Source: Mariprofundus sp. UBA1536
Lineage (GTDB): Bacteria; Pseudomonadota; Zetaproteobacteria; Mariprofundales; Mariprofundaceae
Assembly (NCBI GenBank): GCA_002323245.1
Contig: DCPU01000009.1
Coordinates: forward strand, 1 to 62,907
Length of the DNA: 62,907 bases
Reading direction: 5' to 3'
The position numbers and the translations under genes were made by a program. Shown one piece after another: positions 34,123 through 41,860 of this stretch. The number at the start of each line of letters is the position of its first letter. The first letter of the stretch is position 1. The notes under the pieces are model-generated. The model ran no database searches, had not been told where the DNA came from, and saw only the letters and a program-made list of their open reading frames with translations.

Positions 34123-35969
34123 ATCGTGCTTTGTTTTACAGTTGCTACCACATCAAATATAGGCTGACCTTCTTCGATGCGTTCAGGGCGCACCAAAGCA
34201 TAAATCTCATCACCGAGTTCCAGTTCTAAATCATCATGGATGATATGCGAATGCCCTTTGCGTTTTACTGCCAAAGGCTGCACACCATGAGGAATACGCA
34301 ATTCCTTCATCTTCAAACCGAGCAACTCAGAATCTTCTTTGATTTCATAGGTTTCATACACCAAACGCTTGCGCACGGCTTGGTCATGCCAGTAGCTAAA
34401 GGTATAAGGTTTGGCAAACAAGCGCTTCACCTGCAATTGATGAATCAGAGCGCTGTGTTTCTTTTCATCCCCTTCTTCAAGGGTGATAAAAGCCTCACGA
34501 ATATGAAATTGTTCCATGGCCAAGCGGGCGATGTGCAGGTTGTGGTCAGAGGAGCCTGTCATCACCACCACCGAATCGATTTCCTCAGCGTGAATTACTT
34601 CCATGTACAAAGGATCAAGGGCATTACCCTGCACGGCTTCAAAACCACCATTGCGCAAATTGCGCACCACTTGGCTATTTAAATCCAAAAAGCGCACTTC
34701 CCTGTCTTCGCTTAATAAGCGTCCAAGCTCAGCACCCACTTGCCCGCCGCCAACAATCAGTACCGAGCGGTCATCCCCACCCGTAACATCCAACCAACGG
34801 CTCAAAGGTTTGGCCAGCAAGCTATAAATAAATACAGAAATAATAATAATGATATATACCAAGGCCAAAAGCGTTTCGGCATGCGGGTTGCCAGCATTCC
34901 ACAAAATAAGGGCAAACAACGAAGTTACCCCAGCAGCCACCACCCCACGCGGAGCCATCAGCGCCAGAAAAGCCACCTGCCCTTTACTCAGGCTGCCACC
35001 AATGGATGACGCCCATACAGCCAGCGGGCGTACCACCACGGCCAGAATGATAAACACAAGAACACCCTGCCATAGCCATTTCACCATCACATGCAAATTG
35101 AGATTGGCAGCAAGCAACACAAACAATACGGAAATCAGCAACATAGATAAGCTGCCTTTAAAATGTTTCAGGCTTTGAATATCGGGAATAGCTTGACGTT
35201 GCAAAGCAGCCCCTGCAACCAATACTGCCAACAATCCAGCTTGTGAGCTGAGTTGATCGGCAAGCAGAAATATACCCCAGGCACCCGCAAGACTGACTAC
35301 AACCCGCTGCTCTGTACCTTGGGCAACGTTGTGACGAAGGGCAAAACCAAGCAACCAACCACCGAGCACACCAATAACTGCACCCACGCCAAACTTGGTG
35401 AGAATATCCAAAAAGCTATGCAGGGCATCCAGCTCGGGTAACAAAACAATTTGCAACACCACAATAGCAAGAATAGCACCCACACCATCCACCAACATGG
35501 CTTCACTGCTAAGAATATGGCTCACATCACGATCAAGACGGACTTGACGCACAATCGGCGTAATCACTGTTGGCCCGCCCACGGCCACTAATGCGCCAAA
35601 CAAAAATGAAATTGGCCAGTCCATTCCAATGAGGAAATGCACGGTAGCACCGCCCAATATCATGGTGAGGAATGGTGCGAGAATGACCAACCTGCCCACA
35701 GTCCAGCCATGTTCACGAAGCGATTTGAGGTTTAAGTTTAAGCCGCCCTCAAAAAGAATCACCGCCAAACCCAATTCAATGAGGGTGTGTAGCGCGGGCT
35801 CCAGTTGACTGGCGTGAATAATATTAAAACCCTGGGTTCCAAGCACCATGCCAGCAAGTAACCAAATAATGATGGATGGAAATTTTAAACGGGACGCAAT
35901 CACTTGTGCGCCCACCGCAATCAACACGGCAATCACAAATGCTGTGGTTGGTGTACTTTCAACCATCAT
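34119..35969 (-). CDS. Cation:proton antiporter with C-terminal TrkA (RCK) domains
   Basis: 616 residues. About twelve membrane helices (1-390) are followed by a TrkA-N Rossmann domain starting VLIVGGGQVGAELGRLL near 405 and a TrkA-C domain (about 530-610). The membrane part has GGPTVITPIVRQ and SSEAMLVDGVGAI, matching a CPA1-like subgroup in which the GPTVI loop stands where others have TDP. It probably exchanges Na+ or K+ for H+ under nucleotide control. It is translated into gluQ by a 4-base overlap. Confidence 0.85.
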   Translation of the reverse strand: MMVESTPTTAFVIAVLIAVGAQVIASRLKFPSIIIWLLAGMVLGTQGFNIIHASQLEPALHTLIELGLAVILFEGGLNLNLKSLREHGWTVGRLVILAPFLTMILGGATVHFLIGMDWPISFLFGALVAVGGPTVITPIVRQVRLDRDVSHILSSEAMLVDGVGAILAIVVLQIVLLPELDALHSFLDILTKFGVGAVIGVLGGWLLGFALRHNVAQGTEQRVVVSLAGAWGIFLLADQLSSQAGLLAVLVAGAALQRQAIPDIQSLKHFKGSLSMLLISVLFVLLAANLNLHVMVKWLWQGVLVFIILAVVVRPLAVWASSIGGSLSKGQVAFLALMAPRGVVAAGVTSLFALILWNAGNPHAETLLALVYIIIIISVFIYSLLAKPLSRWLDVTGGDDRSVLIVGGGQVGAELGRLLSEDREVRFLDLNSQVVRNLRNGGFEAVQGNALDPLYMEVIHAEEIDSVVVMTGSSDHNLHIARLAMEQFHIREAFITLEEGDEKKHSALIHQLQVKRLFAKPYTFSYWHDQAVRKRLVYETYEIKEDSELLGLKMKELRIPHGVQPLAVKRKGHSHIIHDDLELELGDEIYALVRPERIEEGQPIFDVVATVKQSTI

Positions 35970-35998
35970 GGTTTAACTCGCTGAAATACTTGCAATCT

Positions 35999-36385
35999 TT
36001 AAGCCAGACTCACGATACAATCCATTTCTACTTTCGCAGCCAAAGGCAATGCTGCCACAGCCACTGTAGAGCGTGCGGGGCGATGCTCCCCCAACCAATC
36101 TGCATAGATTTGATTTACCACTGGAAAATCAGCCATATCTTGCAAAAAGATGGTCACTTTAAGGATTTGTTTCAGGCTGCCACCAGCTGCGGCAATCACT
36201 GCAGTAAGATTATCTACCACTTGTTTGGCTTGTGATTCCACATCATCAGCCACCATTTTACCGCTTTCAGGATCCAAACCAATTTGGCCAGAGGTGTATA
36301 ACATACCTTGGCAGACAATGGCTTGGCTATAAGCCCCAACAGCTTTGGGCGCTTGTTCGGAGTGGATATAACTAAGATTCGTCAC
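35999..36385 (-). CDS. ridA: RidA-family enamine/imine deaminase
   Basis: 128 residues from a GTG at 36385 with AGAGGA 8 bases upstream; the longer frame runs inside spoT. The conserved AVGAYSQAI, GQIGLDPESG and RPARSTVAVAALPL blocks mark RidA, with the substrate-binding Arg in the last. It hydrolyses reactive 2-aminoacrylate-type intermediates. The start lies one base after the spoT stop, so the genes are co-translated. Confidence 0.9.
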   Translation of the reverse strand: MTNLSYIHSEQAPKAVGAYSQAIVCQGMLYTSGQIGLDPESGKMVADDVESQAKQVVDNLTAVIAAAGGSLKQILKVTIFLQDMADFPVVNQIYADWLGEHRPARSTVAVAALPLAAKVEMDCIVSLA

Positions 36386-36386
36386 T

Positions 36387-38567
36387 TTAATTTCCTCTAT
36401 TCGTTTTTTTCTCGGCATCGTGCCGTGAGAATAGTTTTAACATGGTTTTACCAATACTGGAAACACCACGAATCATGGCGCTAAACCCTGATTTTTTCGC
36501 CATATCCACTTTTACTTTCGGTGTTTTCCTGCGCTGTACACGAGCAACATGCGGCAAACCCTTTAAAGCTTTAAACAAACGCGATAAGTGCAGCCTACCC
36601 TCAACCTCAACCAGAATAAAAAGTGAGGATAAAGAACCCAAACGCTGCTCAATACGAATATCCTCAATATTCACACCTTGTTCAGACAAGCGTGAAGTGA
36701 CTTTACCCAAGGAACCTCGCTCATTTTGGCAGAACACTTCAATAGTGGTTTTGTAAAGTTTATCAGTTTGAGGTTTCCAGTCCACTTCCACGCATTTATC
36801 CGCAGGCAAGTCGACCACCTTTTTACAATGGGCATGATGAATCATAAAACCAGCACCTTTTTCAAACACCCCAAAGACAGGGTCGCCTGGAATGGGATAA
36901 CAGCACGATGCGGCCTGCATGGTTTTTTCCGAATAACGATCGCGTCCAGGCAGTTCTGTAGCGTGTTTGCTTACATAAGCGCGAATCACTGAGGCATCCA
37001 AATCACCGCGACCAAGCTTTTCTTTGAGTTCTTCATCAGAATTGGTGTTGGTGATGCGCAGCAGGTCGTGAAGCACAACCTTATCACCAATGGCACCAGC
37101 CAACAGATGATCGCCCAAACGAATCGCTTCATGTTTCTCTTGTTCACGAAGCCAATATTTAATTTGTTGGCGGGCTCTGGATGTTTTTACGATTTGCAGC
37201 CACTTGTGAGATGGCGTTTGCTCCGGGCTGGTTAACACTTCAACTTGATCGCCATTAGCCAGCTTTTGCTCAAAAGGCGCCGGCACACCATTGACGCGAA
37301 TACCAATACAGTGATTACCCACATCGGTGTGCACAGCATAAGCAAAATCAAGTGCACGGCTGCCGCGAGGCAAAGCCACCAAATCACCATCTCGGGAAAA
37401 CACATACACTTCTTTGACGTACAAATCCAAGCGTACGTTTTCTAAAAACTCACCCGGATTTTCCACCGACTGAAACATATCGGTCATTTGTTTAAGCCAT
37501 TTAAAACCTTCCAAATCTTTATTGGATTTGGGATCGCGGGCTTTATACAACCAATGTGAGGCTACCCCGAATTCAGCATACTGATGCATAGCTTCGGTGC
37601 GGACTTGTACTTCAATCTTAAAGTGATCAGGGCCAATCACCGCCGTGTGCAACGATTGATAACCATTGGCTTTGGGCAGCGCGATATAATCTTTAAAGCG
37701 GCCTGGAATGGGATGATACAGACCATGTATAATACCCAAAGCGTGATAACAAGCCGGGGCATCAGGTACGATAATACGGAATGCAATCAGGTCGTAAATT
37801 TCTTCAAAATCGATACTCTTAAGCTGCATTTTTTGATGCAAACTATAGAGATTTTTCATGCGCCCCTGCACACGTGCATCAATACCTTGACGGCTTAGCG
37901 CTTGCTGTAACATGTCTTCAAAACGCACTTGGGTTTCTTTCAGAAAATTAAGCTTATCAGCCAACTTTTCTTCCAAAGCAAGACTGGCTTCTGGTTCGAT
38001 GTATCGAAACGACAAGTCTTCCATTTGCTGAGCTACCCAATGGATACCCAAACGATGCGCCAGTGGTGCGTAGATTTCCATGGTTTCTACAGCAATGCGA
38101 AGGCGCTTATGATCAGGCACGAAATTGAGGGTATGCATATTATGCAAACGGTCAGCCAGCTTAATGATCAATACCCGCAAATCTTGCGCTGTGGCCATAA
38201 TCATCTTGCGAAAGTTCTCAGCTTTTTGATGCTCAGAGTTTCTAAAGTGGATTTTACCCACTTTGGTTACACCATCCACAAGCTCGGCAATTTCTTTGCC
38301 AAAACGCTGATTGATATCATCAAGTGTAACATGCGTATCTTCGACAGTGTCGTGCAATAGCCCTGTAATAATTGAAGGAACATCCAGCTTTAAGTTGACC
38401 AGATTCTGAGCCACTGCCAACGGATGGGTGATATACATTTCACCCGAACTTCGGCGCTGGCGCGAGTGGGCATGAGTGGCAAATACAAAAGCGCGATTAA
38501 CAAGGTCAATATCGGCTTTGGGCATATATGCCTTGATTTGCTCGGTGATTTCGTAGATATGACTCAT
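36387..38567 (-). CDS. spoT: Bifunctional (p)ppGpp synthetase/hydrolase
   Basis: 726 residues, full length for RelA/SpoT. The HD hydrolase domain is intact (THPLAVAQ; LLHDTVEDTHV near 70), then the synthetase domain (RFKDYIALPKANGYQSLHTAV near 300), TGS (about 390-450) and C-terminal ACT (about 650-726). Both activities are expected. It lies between rpoZ and ridA on the minus strand, the usual stringent-response block; gmk is not present here. Confidence 0.94.
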   Translation of the reverse strand: MSHIYEITEQIKAYMPKADIDLVNRAFVFATHAHSRQRRSSGEMYITHPLAVAQNLVNLKLDVPSIITGLLHDTVEDTHVTLDDINQRFGKEIAELVDGVTKVGKIHFRNSEHQKAENFRKMIMATAQDLRVLIIKLADRLHNMHTLNFVPDHKRLRIAVETMEIYAPLAHRLGIHWVAQQMEDLSFRYIEPEASLALEEKLADKLNFLKETQVRFEDMLQQALSRQGIDARVQGRMKNLYSLHQKMQLKSIDFEEIYDLIAFRIIVPDAPACYHALGIIHGLYHPIPGRFKDYIALPKANGYQSLHTAVIGPDHFKIEVQVRTEAMHQYAEFGVASHWLYKARDPKSNKDLEGFKWLKQMTDMFQSVENPGEFLENVRLDLYVKEVYVFSRDGDLVALPRGSRALDFAYAVHTDVGNHCIGIRVNGVPAPFEQKLANGDQVEVLTSPEQTPSHKWLQIVKTSRARQQIKYWLREQEKHEAIRLGDHLLAGAIGDKVVLHDLLRITNTNSDEELKEKLGRGDLDASVIRAYVSKHATELPGRDRYSEKTMQAASCCYPIPGDPVFGVFEKGAGFMIHHAHCKKVVDLPADKCVEVDWKPQTDKLYKTTIEVFCQNERGSLGKVTSRLSEQGVNIEDIRIEQRLGSLSSLFILVEVEGRLHLSRLFKALKGLPHVARVQRRKTPKVKVDMAKKSGFSAMIRGVSSIGKTMLKLFSRHDAEKKTNRGN

Positions 38568-38618
38568 AAAGTCTGGCTCATAAGAAAATGGTAATCCTAA
38601 AAATTAAAATGTGAGCCA

Positions 38619-38673
38619 CAAAAAAGAAGGCATCCCAACAATAGATGAAGTATTACCACCATGCTGAGATGCC
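38619..38673 (-). terminator. Possible terminator or attenuator between rpoZ and spoT
   Basis: On the minus strand GGCATC and GATGCC, extended by CAGC/GTTG, enclose a long loop and are followed by TTCTTTTTT. It sits 9 bases after the rpoZ stop, before spoT. The long loop makes it weaker than the other terminators here. Confidence 0.5.
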
Positions 38674-38681
38674 ATCAAATA

Positions 38682-38927
38682 TTAAGCGAAATTTGCTGAT
38701 GCTTGGTTGTGTTGACGTTCTTGTTCTTCCAATTCAAACACATTTTCCCAAGACACGTATCCTTCCCCAAGCTCTTTTAGTGCCTGAACTGCTGGTTTGT
38801 GGCCTTCTTCTTCCAATACGCTCGGCATGCCTGCTTGCAGTTGACGAGCACGGCGAGAAGCCAACACAACCATTTCAAAACGGTTAGGGTAATAACGGAC
38901 ACAATCTTCGATGGTAACGCGAGCCAT
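38682..38927 (-). CDS. rpoZ: RNA polymerase omega subunit
   Basis: 81 residues, beginning MARVTIEDCVRYYPNRFEMV with the conserved ASRRARQLQAG. It helps assemble beta' and binds ppGpp with it, consistent with spoT downstream. An AGGTCATTATT stretch precedes the ATG. The acidic EEQERQHNQASA tail is variable in the family. Confidence 0.95.
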   Translation of the reverse strand: MARVTIEDCVRYYPNRFEMVVLASRRARQLQAGMPSVLEEEGHKPAVQALKELGEGYVSWENVFELEEQERQHNQASANFA

Positions 38928-39046
38928 AATAATGACCTCCAGAAATAGTCTGGCAAAGCTAGCAAAAGAAACTTGCTTGTCGATGCCTTTGCTTCAATCT
39001 CCGCCTTGATTCGCTATATCTTTTATCGAAAAACCAAGGAGAGCTC

Positions 39047-40288
39047 TTGCAATCTTCAACCCAACAATTACTTATCATCGGTTATGTCTGGCCTGAGCCC
39101 ACTTCCACAGGCGCTAGCGTGCGTATGATGGAATGGGTCGATTTGTTTCTGCAAAAAGGTTGGCTTATCACCTATGTCAGCGCCGCTGCACCCGCTGAGC
39201 ATATGGCTGATTTACAATCCATGGGCGTGAAATGTAAGCCCATTGAAGTCAACAGCAGCAGCTTTGATGCTTTTATCACTGCGCTTCAACCCACTGTGGT
39301 GTTATTTGATCGTTATTTGATGGAAGAGCAATTTGGCTGGCGCGTGGAAAAAAACTGCCCTCAGGCTCTACGCGTGATTGAAACCATCGACCTGCATTGC
39401 TTGCGCGAAGCAAGGCATGCAGCGTTCAAGCAGGGCTCAAGCTTTGAAAATCTTGATGTCTTCACCGAAACCGCCCAACGTGAAATCGCGTCCATTTACC
39501 GCAGTGATGTTTCGGTGCTGATTTCCAACTATGAAATGGATTTGCTGGTTAATCATTTCAAGGTCGATGCTTCCCTACTCCATGTTTGCCCCTTTATGTT
39601 GGACGCTGCCAAGCACACAGACAACCTACCAAACTTTGATACCCGCCAACACTTCATGACCATTGGCAACTTCCGCCATGCACCCAATTGGGATGCTGTG
39701 TTATGGCTCAAACAAAGCATCTGGCCCTTGATTCGCCAGCAACTTCCACAAGCCCAGCTACACATTTATGGGGCCTACACCCCACCCAAAGCCACAGCCT
39801 TACACAACGCCAAAGAAGGTTTTCTCATCAAAGATCGCGCGGATGATGTCAATGAAGTGATGCAACAAGCCCGTGTATGCCTTGCCCCGCTTCGCTTTGG
39901 CGCAGGCATCAAAACCAAACTTGCCGACGCCATGCCCAATGGCACCCCATCCGTAACCACAACCATTGGCGCTGAAGGTATGTTTTATGGTTTACCCTGG
40001 GGCGGCGCGATAACCGATGAACCCCAAACCTTTGCTGATGCCGCCGTGCAACTTCACCAAGACTCACAAGCATGGGCACAAGCCCAAGAAGCTGGCTTCA
40101 CCATTCTCAAATCCGTGTTTGATAAAAAGACCAATGGCGAAAACTTGATGAAAAAGATTACGAGCACCCAAGAAAATTTAGCCCAACACCGAAAACAAAA
40201 CTTTATAGGCAGCATGTTGCGCTATCATGCCAACCGCAGCACAGAATTTATGTCGCGATGGATAGAAGCGAAAAATAGTAACGCTTAA
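39047..40288 (+). CDS. Glycosyltransferase (GT4-like, GT-B fold)
   Basis: 413 residues, TTG start behind AAGGAGAG. The N-terminal domain begins LLIIGYVWPEPTSTGASVRM, a Rossmann half with the glycine-rich acceptor loop. The C-terminal half holds CLAPLRFGAGIKTKLADAM, the typical nucleotide-sugar binding E-x7-E-like region of this group (here with GAGIKTK). No membrane helix is seen. It is divergent from rpoZ and has no neighbouring surface-polysaccharide genes, so its product is unknown. Confidence 0.85.
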   Translation: MQSSTQQLLIIGYVWPEPTSTGASVRMMEWVDLFLQKGWLITYVSAAAPAEHMADLQSMGVKCKPIEVNSSSFDAFITALQPTVVLFDRYLMEEQFGWRVEKNCPQALRVIETIDLHCLREARHAAFKQGSSFENLDVFTETAQREIASIYRSDVSVLISNYEMDLLVNHFKVDASLLHVCPFMLDAAKHTDNLPNFDTRQHFMTIGNFRHAPNWDAVLWLKQSIWPLIRQQLPQAQLHIYGAYTPPKATALHNAKEGFLIKDRADDVNEVMQQARVCLAPLRFGAGIKTKLADAMPNGTPSVTTTIGAEGMFYGLPWGGAITDEPQTFADAAVQLHQDSQAWAQAQEAGFTILKSVFDKKTNGENLMKKITSTQENLAQHRKQNFIGSMLRYHANRSTEFMSRWIEAKNSNA

Positions 40289-40410
40289 GACACAAGTCGG
40301 TTCCCGATGATTTTGAAGGGCCGCTTCCGATGCAGATTCACCCTCATTAATGCAACACAGCTCTAATTCAATTTTGTAACTGTTCAGGCAGGCTACTCTT
40401 CACCACCCTT

Positions 40411-40445
40411 AAAAAAAATGAGCCAAGCATTTGCTTGACCCATTT
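40411..40445 (-). terminator. Rho-independent terminator after mscL
   Basis: On the minus strand AATGGGTCAAGC pairs with GCTTGGCTCATT around AAAT and is followed by at least six T residues. It lies 23 bases beyond the mscL stop. Confidence 0.85.
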
Positions 40446-40467
40446 ACTTCATCGTTTGAGCTCTTCT

Positions 40468-40935
40468 TTACTCAAGATTGCTGGTGCAGTTGGGGCAACG
40501 CGTCGCCTTGATGGCGATGGTGCTCAAACAATGCGGGCATTCTTTGGTGGTTGGTTCTTTTTCTTCTACAGGTGCGGCCTCTTCTTCACGTTTGAGTTTG
40601 TTCACGCCTTTAATCAGCATAAACACTGCAAACGCGACAATCGCAAAGCTAATCAGGCCGTTGACGAACAAGCCAATATTCATAGTGACTGCACCTGCGG
40701 CTTGGGCATCGGCAAGCGTTGCATATGGCGCCGCCACTTTTGCGCCGTCTTTGAGGGTGATAAACAAATCGGAGAAGTCCACACCACCCAACAACAAACC
40801 AATAGGTGGCATGATGATGTCGGAGACCATACTTTTCACGATGGTGCCAAATGCCCCACCAATGATGATGCCCACGGCCATATCAACCACATTTCCTTTG
40901 ACTGCAAAATCCCTAAATTCTTTTAACACACTCAT
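40468..40935 (-). CDS. mscL: Large-conductance mechanosensitive channel with zinc-ribbon tail
   Basis: 155 residues. The MscL signature FRDFAVKGNVVDMAVGIIIGG starts at residue 7 and the second helix spans about 87-110. After a charged linker, Cys133, Cys136, Cys147 and Cys150 form a CX2C-X10-CX2C zinc ribbon, absent from E. coli MscL. I chose ATG 40935 (MSVLKEF) with a GGAGGTG site; the longer frame is not conserved. The channel releases solutes on hypo-osmotic shock, which fits an organism that makes sucrose. Confidence 0.93.
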   Translation of the reverse strand: MSVLKEFRDFAVKGNVVDMAVGIIIGGAFGTIVKSMVSDIIMPPIGLLLGGVDFSDLFITLKDGAKVAAPYATLADAQAAGAVTMNIGLFVNGLISFAIVAFAVFMLIKGVNKLKREEEAAPVEEKEPTTKECPHCLSTIAIKATRCPNCTSNLE

Positions 40936-41114
40936 TGCCCCACCTCCGTTAAAAATCTGCGTGATTAAATGATGTTGCTGAACAAAAAGACAGGACAATT
41001 ATCACATGCCATATTTCCCACCGCACACAAGCAAGCATTGACGCTACAGCACTGTATCTGCAAGGTAGCTTTCGGGGAAATCACTTTCCCAGACTTGTAT
41101 TTTGGGGGTATCTG

Positions 41115-41483
41115 ATGAGCAATGCTGTGGGTTGGTTTGAGATTTATGTGGATGATATCAACAGAGCGCAGGATTTTTATGAAGCTGTGTTTGATGTGAA
41201 GCTAGAAAAATTAGCAGGCATGGATATGGAAATGCTTACCTTTCCCATGAACCCTGAAACTTACGGTGCACCCGGCGCGTTGGTGAAAATGCCTGGTTTT
41301 CCTTCTGGCGGTAACAGCGTGCTTGTGTACTTTAGTTGCGCAGATTGCGGGGTGTCTGCCGAAAAAGCCAAACAAGCAGGCGGAGAAATCCAAAAAGCAA
41401 AAATGTCGTTGGGTGAGAATGGATTTATGGCTTTGGTCACTGATACCGAGGGCAATATGCTTGGCCTGCATTCAATGGCTTAA
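41115..41483 (+). CDS. VOC-superfamily (glyoxalase-like) protein
   Basis: 122 residues of paired beta-alpha-beta-beta-beta modules: AVGWFEIYVDDINRAQDFYEAVF at the start and MALVTDTEGNMLGLHSM at the end. It belongs to the VOC family of metal-dependent enzymes and binding proteins; the substrate is unknown. GGGGGTATCTG precedes the ATG. The next gene follows 11 bases later. Confidence 0.85.
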   Translation: MSNAVGWFEIYVDDINRAQDFYEAVFDVKLEKLAGMDMEMLTFPMNPETYGAPGALVKMPGFPSGGNSVLVYFSCADCGVSAEKAKQAGGEIQKAKMSLGENGFMALVTDTEGNMLGLHSMA

Positions 41484-41494
41484 GTCTCTTCACC

Positions 41495-41860
41495 ATGACC
41501 AACACAGTAAAAATTGAAAGCATAGCAGCATATTTAGAGCAGCTCTCGCCAACGAGCCAAGCTGTGATACAGCAGCTTAGCGAAACCATTCAACAACTTG
41601 TTCCTGATGCCCAAGCATGTATCAGCTATCAAATACCCGCCTTTAAAGTTGGCAAAACATTCATCTACTTTGCCGCATTCAAACACCATATCGGCATCTA
41701 TCCACCAGTAACCAACAACAAAGAGCTTATCGAAAAACTAGGCCCCTACCGCAATAAAAAAGGCAACCTTACATTCCCTCTGAATAAGCCTATGCCCCTA
41801 GCTCTTATTCAAGAGGTCGTACTCGCACTCCATAAGCAATACATCACAACTTCGTCTTAA
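41495..41860 (+). CDS. DUF1801 family protein
   Basis: 121 residues. SIAAYLEQLSPTSQAVIQQLSETI, CISYQIPAFKVGKTFIYFAAFKHHIGIYP and the later NLTFPLNKPMPLALI match DUF1801/YdhG, small cytosolic proteins related to an iron-binding fold; their function is not settled. It is probably co-transcribed with the VOC gene and overlaps comEC by 17 bases, tail to tail. Confidence 0.85.
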   Translation: MTNTVKIESIAAYLEQLSPTSQAVIQQLSETIQQLVPDAQACISYQIPAFKVGKTFIYFAAFKHHIGIYPPVTNNKELIEKLGPYRNKKGNLTFPLNKPMPLALIQEVVLALHKQYITTSS

